Positions 31,599 through 40,321 of a stretch of DNA of 43,333 nt are shown here, piece after piece (position 1 is the first letter of the stretch; every line of letters begins with the position of its first letter). The translations under genes and the position numbers were made by a program. The stretch comes from DATIYF01 sp035517775. GTDB lineage: Bacteria > Acidobacteriota > Terriglobia > Terriglobales > Acidobacteriaceae. Location of the stretch: the NCBI GenBank assembly GCA_035517775.1, contig DATIYF010000088.1:1-43333 (forward strand), given 5' to 3'. The notes below the pieces were generated by a model. It had not been told where the DNA came from and ran no database searches. It saw nothing but the letters and a program-made list of their open reading frames with translations.

Positions 31599-32537
31599 AT
31601 GTTCAGGCGGTTTTTAGTGAAGCTCTTTCGTCGTTTGCTTTTCGTTTGCCTGCTGATCTGTCTGGGCTGCGCGGCGCAATCCGCGCCTCCGGATGTGATC
31701 CAGCGCATCGAGCACCACGTGCGCTCTTTCTATAATGTTCCTACCGATGTAAAGGTCACGATCGGACCGCTGCGCCCCAGCGAATTTCCCAACTACAACG
31801 CCCTCACCATCAGCTTTGACAGCGGCGAAAAGCATTCCAGCTACGACTTTCTATTGTCCAAAGACGGCAACACGCTGTTCCGCATGACCAAGTTCGACCT
31901 GACCAAAGATCCCTACGCCGAGCTGATGAGCAAGATCAATATCACCGGCCGGCCGGTGCGCGGCAACAAGGACGCCAAGGTTGTGGCCGTGAGCTACGAC
32001 GATTTTGAATGCCCCTTCTGCTCGCACATGCACCAGACGCTGTTTCCTGAACTGCTGAAGGAGTACGGCGACCGCGTGAAGTTCGTGTATAAGGATTTTC
32101 CGTTGGCAGAGATCCATCCCTGGGCCACCCATGCCGCGGTAGACGCCAACTGCCTGGCGGCGCAAAACAACGACGCCTATTGGGATTTCGCCGACTACAT
32201 TCACGCCAACCAGAGGGACGTGAGCGAGCAGAAGGGACGGGACCAGCAGTTCGCCGAGCTCGACCGCCTCACGCTTCTGCAGGGGCAGAAGCATGACCTG
32301 GATACCGCCAAGCTGCAGTCGTGCGTCAAGGCACAGAATGACGATGCGGTGAAGACCTCCGTGAAGGAAGGCGAAGGGCTGGGCGTGGACGCCACTCCCA
32401 CCATGTTCATCAATGGGCAGAAGGTGGATGGGGCGGTTTCCGCCGCCGAGCTGCGCACGATCCTCGACCGGGCGCTGGCGCAGGCAGGCGTGCCTGCCCC
32501 GGTGCATCCTGCCGCGGCCCAGCAGGCCAGCAAGTGA
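31599..32537 (+). CDS. DsbA-family thiol-disulfide oxidoreductase, exported
   Basis: A 312-residue thioredoxin-fold protein. Signal sequence with a possible lipobox LGC (Cys24), a beta-rich N-terminal segment (about 30-110) not found in classical DsbA, then the DsbA-like domain with CPFC active site at 138-141, a long helical insert and the cis-Pro loop (DATPTMFINGQ) near residue 262. It probably forms or isomerises disulfides in exported proteins, or belongs to the BdbD/ScsC-like group. It sits between larE and a SurA-like chaperone, a pairing suggesting envelope protein folding. Confidence 0.9.
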   Translation: MFRRFLVKLFRRLLFVCLLICLGCAAQSAPPDVIQRIEHHVRSFYNVPTDVKVTIGPLRPSEFPNYNALTISFDSGEKHSSYDFLLSKDGNTLFRMTKFDLTKDPYAELMSKINITGRPVRGNKDAKVVAVSYDDFECPFCSHMHQTLFPELLKEYGDRVKFVYKDFPLAEIHPWATHAAVDANCLAAQNNDAYWDFADYIHANQRDVSEQKGRDQQFAELDRLTLLQGQKHDLDTAKLQSCVKAQNDDAVKTSVKEGEGLGVDATPTMFINGQKVDGAVSAAELRTILDRALAQAGVPAPVHPAAAQQASK

Positions 32538-32614
32538 ACCGGTGCGTTTACCGTAGGCCTGGTTCCGGCGCGAGTTTTCCCGAAGAATTCGAGTATGCCA
32601 GTGTGGAGGGCTGA

Positions 32615-33673
32615 TTGAGACAGACTTTTCTTTTCCGCGGCTGCGGGGCGGCGCTGCTGGCTGCCAGCCTGCTCGGCCTCGGCGCATGCGGCGGAAAAGG
32701 AAGCGGCGAAGGCGTTGCCGCCATTGTGGACGGCCGCAAAATTTACGACTCAGAAGTGGAGAAATATTTTCAGAACCAGACCGCCGAGGCTACGCAGCAG
32801 CCCTCGGGCGAGCAGGCTGCCAGCCTGCGCCTGAACATTCTGCGCGAGCTGATTGACAACGAGATTCTCATGCGGCGCGCCGAAAAGCTGGGCCTGCTGG
32901 CTACCGACGAAGAAGTGGACCGCAAGCTGAACGAGATCAAGTCGCCCTACACCGCCGAGGAATTCGCCGCCCGCCTGAAGCAGAAGAAAATTACCCTGGA
33001 AGATTTCAAGCGCGACATTCGCCGCTCCCTGACCGTGGATAAAGTGCTGAACAAGGAAGTCATCTCCAAGATCAACATCTCCGACCAGGATATTTCCACT
33101 TACTACAACACGCACAAAACGGAATTCAACGTGATCGAGCCGCAGTACCACCTGGCGCAGATTTTTGTGACCCCGTTTCCCAATCCGCAGGTGCGCAACG
33201 ATAAAGCGCAGAACGAAGCCGAGGCGCGCAAAAAGATCCAGATGATTTTAAACCGCCTGGACAGCGGCGACGATTTCGGCACGCTGGCCATGAGCTACTC
33301 CGAGGACACCGAGACCGCCAGCAACGGCGGCGACCTGGGTTTTACCCCCGAGTCGTCTCTGCGCAACACCGACCCGGCCACGCGGGAAGCGGTCATGAAG
33401 CTGAAGCCCGGCCAGTACACCCCCATCATCACCGTGATGGCGCCGACCACCAAGCAAGTCATGGGGTTTCGCATCGTCAAGCTGATGGCCAAGGAGCCCG
33501 CCGGGCAGCGCGAGTTTTCAGACCCGCGGGTGCAGCAGGCGATTCGCGCCGAGCTTCGCGACCGGCGCGAGCAACTGCTGAAAGCGGCCTATTATGAAGT
33601 GCTGCGCGACCAGGCCAAGGTGGAAAATCTGTACGCGCAAAGAATTATTGACAGCAACGGCCTGGCGCCGTAG
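32615..33673 (+). CDS. SurA/PrsA-like peptidyl-prolyl isomerase lipoprotein
   Basis: A 352-residue envelope foldase. A signal sequence with lipobox LGAC (Cys25) makes it a likely Lgt substrate. A SurA-N chaperone domain follows (about 35-150), then one parvulin (PpiC) domain (about 160-300) with YHLAQIFV, GDDFGTLAMSYSED and NGGDLGF. The C-terminal helix is charged. The TTG start is preceded by GGAGG-like sequence. It is the last gene of the plus-strand run, 77 bases behind the DsbA-like gene, and both are probably foldases for exported proteins. Confidence 0.91.
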   Translation: MRQTFLFRGCGAALLAASLLGLGACGGKGSGEGVAAIVDGRKIYDSEVEKYFQNQTAEATQQPSGEQAASLRLNILRELIDNEILMRRAEKLGLLATDEEVDRKLNEIKSPYTAEEFAARLKQKKITLEDFKRDIRRSLTVDKVLNKEVISKINISDQDISTYYNTHKTEFNVIEPQYHLAQIFVTPFPNPQVRNDKAQNEAEARKKIQMILNRLDSGDDFGTLAMSYSEDTETASNGGDLGFTPESSLRNTDPATREAVMKLKPGQYTPIITVMAPTTKQVMGFRIVKLMAKEPAGQREFSDPRVQQAIRAELRDRREQLLKAAYYEVLRDQAKVENLYAQRIIDSNGLAP

Positions 33674-33678
33674 CGCAC

Positions 33679-34176
33679 TTACTCCACGATGGCCAGAACG
33701 TCGCCCGCATTTACCGGAGCGCCTTCCGCGGCCAGAAGTCTCTGAACCTTGCCCCGCTTGGGCGATTTGATCTCGTTCTGCATCTTCATCGCTTCCACCA
33801 CGATCACGCCCTGGCCTGCTTCGACCTCGCCCTTCTCTGCGACCAGAACGCGCACAACTTTGCCGGGCATGGGGGCCAGCAGCTTGCGGGGGCCGGCTTC
33901 ATCGCCAGAAGAAGCCTGCCGGCTGCGAAGCGAGCGTGGGTCGCGGAGTTCGACGGCATAGCGTGAACTGCCAATCCACAAGTGTACGTCCACAGGCGTG
34001 CGCTCGCGCTTGATCTCGTAGGCTTTGCCGTCAATCAGCAGCGAAAGCACATCAGGGCGGGCCAACACCGCATCTATTCGCACCTCATGCCCATCCACCC
34101 GGCACTGCCAGACGCCCCCTGCCCGTTCCAGTTCCAGGCGGTGGGCTTTGCCATCCACGATGACGTTGTAGGTCAT
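33679..34176 (-). CDS. Biotin carboxyl carrier protein (biotin/lipoyl-binding)
   Basis: A 165-residue carrier with a C-terminal biotinyl domain (about 97-165) holding EAMKM; biotin attaches to Lys131. The N-terminal half (about 1-85) is a beta-rich region like the BT/BCCP-linker of propionyl- or methylcrotonyl-CoA carboxylase alpha chains. It is transcribed right after the biotin carboxylase gene (16-base gap), so the two are a split form of one alpha subunit. No carboxyltransferase is present in this window. Confidence 0.93.
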   Translation of the reverse strand: MTYNVIVDGKAHRLELERAGGVWQCRVDGHEVRIDAVLARPDVLSLLIDGKAYEIKRERTPVDVHLWIGSSRYAVELRDPRSLRSRQASSGDEAGPRKLLAPMPGKVVRVLVAEKGEVEAGQGVIVVEAMKMQNEIKSPKRGKVQRLLAAEGAPVNAGDVLAIVE

Positions 34177-34192
34177 TGATCAGCAGCCATTC

Positions 34193-35710
34193 TCACTGCA
34201 GCGCTTCGCTTCGCGCAGCCCGCTTCCAGCCGGAAGCCGGCGCCGCCGCGGGCTTTTCGTTTCCATTGAAACTTGCTTTCGCGCTGGCGCCGGAAGGATC
34301 GAGCGCGGCAAACACTCCGGCTGCGATCGCGGCAATGCCGGCGTTTCTTTCCGGCGACTCCGCCTTGCCAGCCTGCAGGAGGCGGTCGAGATATCCGGTA
34401 TCCACCCGCCCCGCCTGGAAGTCACCATCTTCCAGAATGCGCTGGAACAACGAGATATTGGTCTTGATCCCGCCGACAAAATATTCGTACAGCGCGCGCC
34501 GCAACCGCGCGATCGCCTGCTCGCGGCCGGAGCCATAACCGATAAGCTTGGCCAGCATGGGGTCGTAGTCGGTGGGCACGGTCCAGCCTTCGTACATGCC
34601 GCTGTCACGGCGAATGCCCGGCCCCGAGGGCGCCAGCAACAAAGTAATCTTTCCCGGGCTGGGGAAGTAATTGTTGTCGGGGTCTTCAGCGTAGATGCGG
34701 CATTCCATGGCATGCCCGCGAAGGCGAACGTCTTCCTGGGCAAATGGCAATCTCTCGCCGGCCGCAATGCGAATCTGAAGGTGAACCAGGTCGAGGCCGG
34801 TGACCAGTTCGGTTACCGGATGCTCCACCTGCAGCCGGGTATTCATTTCCAGGAAATAAAAATTCTTGTTCTGATCCACAAGAAACTCAACCGTGCCGGC
34901 GTTGGTGTAGTTCACAGCCCTGGCAACGCGCACGGCGGTTTCGCCCATGCGGCGGCGCAGGTCATCATCCACGAACGGCGAGGGGGCTTCCTCCAGCACT
35001 TTCTGGTGGCGGCGCTGAATGGAGCATTCACGCTCCCCGAGATAAACCGTGTTTCCATGCTCATCGGCCAGCACCTGAACTTCGATATGGCGGGGATTCA
35101 CAACCGCTCTTTCCAGGTAAACGTCGCCATCGCCGAAGGCGCGCAGCGCTTCGCTCTGTGCACCCACCAGAGCGGATTTCATCTCCGCCTGCGAGCGTAC
35201 CAGCCGCATACCCTTGCCTCCCCCGCCCGCCGCCGCTTTCAGCATCACGGGATAGCCGATTTCGGCGGCGATGCGCTCCGCCTCCTGGCAAGATTCGAGA
35301 GCGCGGGAGGTGCCGGGCACAAACGGGATGCCGGATTTCTCCATCGTCTGCCGGGCCCGGGTTTTGGAGCCCATTTTTTCCATGGCGGCGGCCGTCGGCC
35401 CGATGAACTTGACTCCGGCTTGCTGGCAGGCTTCGGCAAAGCGGGCATTTTCCGAGAGAAAACCATATCCGGGATGAATGGCGTCTGCGCCGCTTTGCCG
35501 TGCGGCCTCGAGAATTCTGGCAATGTTGAGGTAAGACTCCGCGGCCGCTGCCGGGCCAAGGGGGTAAGCCTCATCAGCTTTGCGGACGTGCAGCGAGGCG
35601 CGGTCCACGTCAGAATAGACGGCGACAGAAGCAACACCCATCTCGCGGCAGGCGCGGATCACGCGCACTGCGATTTCGCCGCGATTGGCAATGAGGATTT
35701 TGCGGAACAT
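34193..35710 (-). CDS. Biotin carboxylase subunit (acyl-CoA carboxylase)
   Basis: A 505-residue ATP-grasp enzyme that carboxylates biotin using bicarbonate and ATP. It shows FRKILIANRGEIAVR at the start, the glycine loop GGGGKGMR, EMNTRLQVEHPVTE and RHIEVQVLAD. It is about 55 residues longer than AccC; the extra C-terminus (Ala-rich, from about 450) looks like the linker of fused alpha chains. Coupling with the separate BCCP suggests an acetyl/propionyl/methylcrotonyl-CoA carboxylase. Which acyl-CoA is used depends on an absent beta subunit. Confidence 0.93.
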   Translation of the reverse strand: MFRKILIANRGEIAVRVIRACREMGVASVAVYSDVDRASLHVRKADEAYPLGPAAAAESYLNIARILEAARQSGADAIHPGYGFLSENARFAEACQQAGVKFIGPTAAAMEKMGSKTRARQTMEKSGIPFVPGTSRALESCQEAERIAAEIGYPVMLKAAAGGGGKGMRLVRSQAEMKSALVGAQSEALRAFGDGDVYLERAVVNPRHIEVQVLADEHGNTVYLGERECSIQRRHQKVLEEAPSPFVDDDLRRRMGETAVRVARAVNYTNAGTVEFLVDQNKNFYFLEMNTRLQVEHPVTELVTGLDLVHLQIRIAAGERLPFAQEDVRLRGHAMECRIYAEDPDNNYFPSPGKITLLLAPSGPGIRRDSGMYEGWTVPTDYDPMLAKLIGYGSGREQAIARLRRALYEYFVGGIKTNISLFQRILEDGDFQAGRVDTGYLDRLLQAGKAESPERNAGIAAIAAGVFAALDPSGASAKASFNGNEKPAAAPASGWKRAARSEALQ

Positions 35711-35826
35711 GAATTCCCAGGTTCGGACTTACGATTCTACCTGCTTCCGCCCAAAAGCTGACGGCAAAGGGCAAGCAAGCCGCAAGCGAAGGAATCCGGC
35801 AAGCAAGGCACTACAATAGCCTCTCC

Positions 35827-37344
35827 GTGAAAGCCGGCTCTTCTCAGCTCTTTTCGGCGTCTGCGGCGGCTCCGCAGAAAATACCGCATCCTTCGCCCTC
35901 GATTTCTGTTTTGGAGTGGGGACTTCTTTCACTGATTACGGCGCTGGCCGCGGCTTTGCGATTTCATGGCCTGGCGGCGAAGGGCTTCTGGTTCGATGAA
36001 GGCATAAGTGCCGGCATCGCCCGGCTCGACTGGTATGACTTCGCGCGCATTCTCTGGCGGCGGGAAGGCAACATGTCGCTTTACTACCTGCTGCTTCGCG
36101 GGTGGCTGCATCTGGGCAGCGGCGAAGCCTTTATCCGGTCGCTTTCGGCGCTGTTTTCCATCGCAACCATCCCGGCGCTTTACTTCTTAGGCCGGCGCTT
36201 GTTTGGCTCGCGCACCGGCCTGATCGCGGCCGCATTGCTGGCGGTGAATGCCTTTCACCTGCAAGTGTCGCAGGAAGCGCGCAGCTACTCACTGTTTGTT
36301 TTGCTCAGCATTGTTTCGAGCCTGTACTTCTGCAAGTGGCTGCAGGGAAGCAATCCTCGCGGATACGTGTTGGGCAGCGCGCTCGCCGTCTATGCGCACT
36401 TCTTTGCGGCGCTGCTGGTGGCCGCGCAATGGCTCAGCCTGTGCTTTCTCGAAAAAGAGCAGCCGCAGAAAAGAGGAAACCCCTGGCTGCGTATCGCGGC
36501 GCTGGCCAGCCCCGTGCTACTGTTTGTCGGCACCACGGGCGCGGGGCCGCTGAACTGGCTGCGCCGGCCCGGGCTCAAAGAAATCCGGCAACTGGCCGAG
36601 GACCTGGCAGGCAACGGCGGGCCGTGGCTGGCCGCGGCCTACGGCGCAGCGTGCCTGATCGCCTTGATTCCGCTCTTCCGGGCGGCTGCCATCCGGCGGG
36701 TACCCTGGGAGAGCTGGCGTTACCGCTTCCTGCTGCTCTGGCTGCTCGCGCCGCCGGCTTTCATTCTGCTTGTCTCCCTGGCGCGCCCTTTGTTTCTGCC
36801 GCGGTATTTTATTTTCTGCCTGCCGCCGCTGCTGCTGCTGGCCGCCTCGGCGCTGGCCCGCCTGCGCTCCAACTGGATCGCGCTGCCCGCTGTTCTGCTG
36901 CTCGTGTGTCTGTCCTCCGGCGGGGTGAAATCTTACTTCCACACCCGCCCTCAATATGACGACTGGCGCGAGATCTCGCGTGCCATCGTGTCAGATTCCC
37001 GCCCGGGCGATGCGCTCATCTTCCACATTGCCATGGCCCGCGTGCCCTATGAGTACTATCACTCCCGCTGGCCGGCGGATGCAGCCCCACAGGTGATTTA
37101 TCCCCGGCACGGCAGTCACCTCACGTTCGGCGACTTCATGGCCAGGCCGGATTACGCGGCGCTGGCGGCGGATTTGCCCCGATACCAGCGGGTATGGCTG
37201 GTCTTGAGCCATGTTGGCGAGGCGCCCGCCACCGAACCAACCGCAACCAGACTGCTGCGCATGTTGCGCCAGGACTTTCCCCTGGTGGAGCAGCGCGATC
37301 TCGGCAACTGCGTGGTCTTTCTGTTTAGCCGCGGCAAAGGATAG
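35827..37344 (+). CDS. GT39/ArnT-like membrane glycosyltransferase
   Basis: A 505-residue polytopic protein with about ten hydrophobic spans and the PMT-superfamily N-terminus: a first span, then FWFDEGISAG with the catalytic-type Asp-Glu pair in the first periplasmic loop, and later QEARSYSLFVLLS. Such enzymes move a sugar from a polyprenyl-phosphate donor to lipid A, proteins or glycans. The C-terminal domain (about 370-500) is soluble. Start at the GTG; the first 25 residues look non-conserved, so a later start is possible. Divergent from the biotin carboxylase gene. Confidence 0.87.
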   Translation: MKAGSSQLFSASAAAPQKIPHPSPSISVLEWGLLSLITALAAALRFHGLAAKGFWFDEGISAGIARLDWYDFARILWRREGNMSLYYLLLRGWLHLGSGEAFIRSLSALFSIATIPALYFLGRRLFGSRTGLIAAALLAVNAFHLQVSQEARSYSLFVLLSIVSSLYFCKWLQGSNPRGYVLGSALAVYAHFFAALLVAAQWLSLCFLEKEQPQKRGNPWLRIAALASPVLLFVGTTGAGPLNWLRRPGLKEIRQLAEDLAGNGGPWLAAAYGAACLIALIPLFRAAAIRRVPWESWRYRFLLLWLLAPPAFILLVSLARPLFLPRYFIFCLPPLLLLAASALARLRSNWIALPAVLLLVCLSSGGVKSYFHTRPQYDDWREISRAIVSDSRPGDALIFHIAMARVPYEYYHSRWPADAAPQVIYPRHGSHLTFGDFMARPDYAALAADLPRYQRVWLVLSHVGEAPATEPTATRLLRMLRQDFPLVEQRDLGNCVVFLFSRGKG

Positions 37345-37441
37345 AAACTCCGCGCCGGGCCGCGCCTGAAAATCCCAGGATCAAGCGCAGAGCTTCGGCG
37401 GAAATCAACCCGGGGAGCGCGGAATCCGCTCACAAAAACCA

Positions 37442-37462
37442 AGCCCCTCTGGAAGAGGGGCT
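37442..37462 (-). terminator. Rho-independent terminator of the TonB-ExbBD-TPR unit
   Basis: Perfect 9-bp stem AGCCCCTCT (37442-37450) with 37454-37462 around a three-base loop; on the minus strand it is followed by TGGTTTTT. It lies 26 bases past the TPR lipoprotein stop. Confidence 0.8.
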
Positions 37463-37487
37463 GGGCTCAAAAATCTGGTGCTAAGCG

Positions 37488-38315
37488 CTACTTCGATTGG
37501 TCCATGGTAATGCCCTGCGCGCCGGGCTGTTTTTCCGCCTTGGCTTTCTTGGTGGCCATGGTCTTATCCACCCATTCGTCGGCGGTCTTCAGGTCGGCGG
37601 CGCGCGCATCCGGATCCTCACACTCCAGATCGGCCTTTTCGCGGTACATCAGGTTCATGTAGGCCATGGCATCGTCGTAGTCGGGGCGCAGTTCCAGCGC
37701 CTTGTTCAGCTCGGTCATGCCATCCTGGATGGTGCTCCAGTTCTTGTCCTTTAAGTCGGCGCAGGCCTGCTTCTGATCTTTGTCTTTGCCGCTCAGCTCG
37801 GCATCAGGCTTCAGGCCCAGCTTGGCGCGCGCTTCCATGCGCGGCTGGTAGGCCTGCGTCCAGTCAATCACGCCGATCGAATAGTAGGGCTCGGGGTCGT
37901 TGGGATCGAGTTCGGTGGCCCGGCGGTAGTACTGCTTGGCGTCTTCGAATTTCTTCATCTGCAGGTAAAGGTAGGCAATTCCCTTCACGCTGTTGATGTT
38001 CTTGGGATCGCGATCGAGCACTGATTTGTACTCGTCAATCGCATTCTGGCCCAGGCGGTTGTTGTCTTCCGTATCCGCCCCGGGAATGTACTGCTGGGCG
38101 TAAGCCGTGGCCAGGTAAAGGCGGGCGTTGATCAGGGTGGGGTCGAGCTTTACCGCCTCCTGAAAATGATTGATGGCGGACTCGTACTGGGCATTCTTGT
38201 AGGCCTGCACGCCCTTATTTAACTGGTCGCGGGCCTTCAATTTGTCGCAACCGATAGCTGAGACCAGCGCCAGGCCGACCGCCACCACCAGCAACGTTCG
38301 CACGCTTGTTTTCAT
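37488..38315 (-). CDS. TPR-repeat lipoprotein
   Basis: A 275-residue exported protein. The signal sequence ends in lipobox SAIGC (Cys23). The mature part contains TPR units (about 28-95, NKGVQAYKNAQYESAINHF...; 95-165; and 195-225), then a charged tail. It lies downstream of exbD2 in the same direction, after an 88-base gap, so it probably belongs to the TonB transport unit; comparable TPR proteins accompany Ton/Tol systems in other phyla. It could assist an outer-membrane or periplasmic step. Function is inferred from context. Confidence 0.88.
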   Translation of the reverse strand: MKTSVRTLLVVAVGLALVSAIGCDKLKARDQLNKGVQAYKNAQYESAINHFQEAVKLDPTLINARLYLATAYAQQYIPGADTEDNNRLGQNAIDEYKSVLDRDPKNINSVKGIAYLYLQMKKFEDAKQYYRRATELDPNDPEPYYSIGVIDWTQAYQPRMEARAKLGLKPDAELSGKDKDQKQACADLKDKNWSTIQDGMTELNKALELRPDYDDAMAYMNLMYREKADLECEDPDARAADLKTADEWVDKTMATKKAKAEKQPGAQGITMDQSK

Positions 38316-38403
38316 TGCCTTCGCTTCTCCCTTGCCAGCAAATCCTGGGGACAGATTTGTGCTGCGGAAGCCATACCCGGCCGCTTGCGGCGGATCGCGC
38401 CTT

Positions 38404-38844
38404 CTAGCCGCCGGCTTCGATCTTGGCCGTGATCAGGCCGACCTTATCTACTCCTGCGGCGTGGGCAATGTCAATGACGTTGGCCACATCGGCGAAGGGA
38501 ACGTTGTCATCGCCCTTCACAAACATGACCTTCTCCGCCCGGGTCTTGTAGATATCGGCCAGGCGCCCCTGCAGGGCGTCCCAGGTAACGTCATCCTGGT
38601 TGATCTTGAGCGCAGGCTCCTGCCCGGCGCCGCGGTCAATCAGCTGCACCACGATCGTGCGGTCGGGCTGATTGTTCTTGGGAGCGTTAGGCGGAGGCGG
38701 CTGCGGCACCAAGGCATCCAGGCCCTTGGGGGTGAGGGGCGTGATCACCATGAAGATGATCAGCAGCACCAGAAGCACGTCTATGAGCGGTGTGACATTG
38801 ATGTTTGCGCTTTGGCCCCCGCTCGGGCCCAGATCCATTCCCAT
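38404..38844 (-). CDS. ExbD/TolR biopolymer transport protein 2
   Basis: A 146-residue protein: short cytosolic N-terminus, one membrane span with NVTPLIDVLLVLLIIFMVITP (the key Asp for proton flow is in PLIDV), and a periplasmic domain ending in VIDIAHAAGVDKVGLIT. It pairs with ExbB and the first ExbD to power TonB. GAGGAG lies six bases before the ATG. The periplasmic part has an extra Pro-rich stretch (QPPPPNAPK). Confidence 0.93.
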   Translation of the reverse strand: MGMDLGPSGGQSANINVTPLIDVLLVLLIIFMVITPLTPKGLDALVPQPPPPNAPKNNQPDRTIVVQLIDRGAGQEPALKINQDDVTWDALQGRLADIYKTRAEKVMFVKGDDNVPFADVANVIDIAHAAGVDKVGLITAKIEAGG

Positions 38845-38873
38845 AACTGTCTCCTCTACTGCCTTTGCCGGCG

Positions 38874-39329
38874 CTATTGTCCGGTCGGCGCGCTCGGAGC
38901 GCCCGGCGTCTGCTTTCTCTGATCGGTCAGCAAGCCCAGATCGTCCACGCCCGCCGAGCGCACGTCATCCACTACGGTCACCACCGAGCCGAATTTGGCC
39001 CGGGCGTCTGCCCGGATATAAACCCGCTTGTCGGTGCGGTTGGCGATGCGGTCCTTCACTTTATCGGTGAGCTGGTCGGGATCAATCCGGTCGTTGCCGA
39101 AGTAAACCTTGCCGTCGCGCATGATGGCCACGATCAGGGCGTCTTCTTTGTCCGCGTCGGGCATCTGGGTTGGATTGTTGACCTTGGCCAAGTCCACGCT
39201 GACGCCCTTCTGCAACATGGGCGTAATCACCATGAAGATGATCAGCAGCACCAGCATCACGTCCACCATCGGTGTGACGTTGATGTTGGAGTTGACCTTG
39301 GATCCTTCGTCGCGCTTTGCAATTGCCAT
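38874..39329 (-). CDS. ExbD/TolR biopolymer transport protein 1
   Basis: A 151-residue ExbD: NSNINVTPMVDVMLVLLIIFM, conserved Asp in the span, and a periplasmic domain with VYIRADARAKFG and VVDDVRSAGV. I start at the ATG at 39329; the longer open frame to 39416 has no ExbD character. The second ExbD follows 29 bases later. Two different ExbDs beside one ExbB are common in Bacteroidetes and Acidobacteria; they may form a heteromeric motor or serve different partners. Confidence 0.93.
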   Translation of the reverse strand: MAIAKRDEGSKVNSNINVTPMVDVMLVLLIIFMVITPMLQKGVSVDLAKVNNPTQMPDADKEDALIVAIMRDGKVYFGNDRIDPDQLTDKVKDRIANRTDKRVYIRADARAKFGSVVTVVDDVRSAGVDDLGLLTDQRKQTPGAPSAPTGQ

Positions 39330-39473
39330 GAATTTTCTCTTTTTCTCGATGCGCTGCCGGCCCCGATCTCCAGGGTACGGCGCCGCCAAAGCGGCGCCGT
39401 ACCGCAAGCAACTCAAGGCCGTTCGCCGTGCTCCGGCCGCCCGGGATGCCGGGCCACTGGAGGCAGGACGAAG

Positions 39474-40232
39474 CTAGGAGCGGCGCACGGCTCCGCGCCG
39501 CTTCAGGAAGTAGTCAATCAGTTCGCTGGAAGAGTTGTCCATCTCCACATCGAAGGCTTCCACGCGGCCGGTCAAATAGTTGAACATCATCACGGCAGGA
39601 ATGGCTACCAGAAGCCCGATGGCGGTGGTCACCAGCGCCTCGGCGATACCGCCCGCCACCGCGCCCAGACCGGTTGCCTTCTGCTCCGAAATGCCGCGGA
39701 AGGCGTTCAGAATGCCCATCACCGTGCCGAACAGCCCGACGAAAGGAGCGGTTGAGCCGATGGTGGCCAGGCCACCCAGGCCGCGCTTCAGCTCGGCATG
39801 AACAATGGCTTCGGTGCGCTCCAGGGCGCGCTTGGAAGCCTCGATGGTCTCGCCCGGAATCTCGCCGCTTTCCTGGTGAGCCCGGAACTCCATCAGGCCG
39901 GCGGTGACCACCTTGGCCAGATGGCTCTTCTTGTTGCGCTCGGCTACCTTGATGGCTTCATCAATGCGGCCATCGCGCAGCGCTCCGGCCACGGCCGGGG
40001 CGAACTGACGCGACTGCTTGCGTGCTGCGTTGAATGCCATCCAGCGGTCAATCATCACGCCGATGGACCATCCGGACATGATGAACAGAATGATAACCAC
40101 GGCTTTCGCCACCCAGCCCATCTGGTGCCAGAGCGAAATCGGGTCCCAGCCTACGGGCTGATCCTGGAACAGCCAGAAGGCGGCGGTGTGCAGATTGCTC
40201 AATGCGTGTCCTGCTAAATTGGCTACGAACAT
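39474..40232 (-). CDS. ExbB/TolQ/MotA-family proton channel
   Basis: A 252-residue membrane protein with three spans (about 38-58, 145-170 and 190-215) and the family's GTVMGILNAF and LVTTAIGLLVAIPAVMMFNY segments. It forms the pentameric motor that, with ExbD dimers, uses the proton gradient to energise TonB. AGGAGG-rich sequence precedes the ATG at 40232. It lies between the TonB gene (89 bases upstream) and the two ExbD genes. Confidence 0.94.
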   Translation of the reverse strand: MFVANLAGHALSNLHTAAFWLFQDQPVGWDPISLWHQMGWVAKAVVIILFIMSGWSIGVMIDRWMAFNAARKQSRQFAPAVAGALRDGRIDEAIKVAERNKKSHLAKVVTAGLMEFRAHQESGEIPGETIEASKRALERTEAIVHAELKRGLGGLATIGSTAPFVGLFGTVMGILNAFRGISEQKATGLGAVAGGIAEALVTTAIGLLVAIPAVMMFNYLTGRVEAFDVEMDNSSSELIDYFLKRRGAVRRS

Positions 40233-40321
40233 GAGTTGCTTTCTCCTCCTCAGAGCTCTTCAAAACTTAACTGTTTCCTCGAATCTTGCGCGTCGCCCGG
40301 CTGCGGAACCCGCCCGGCGGT

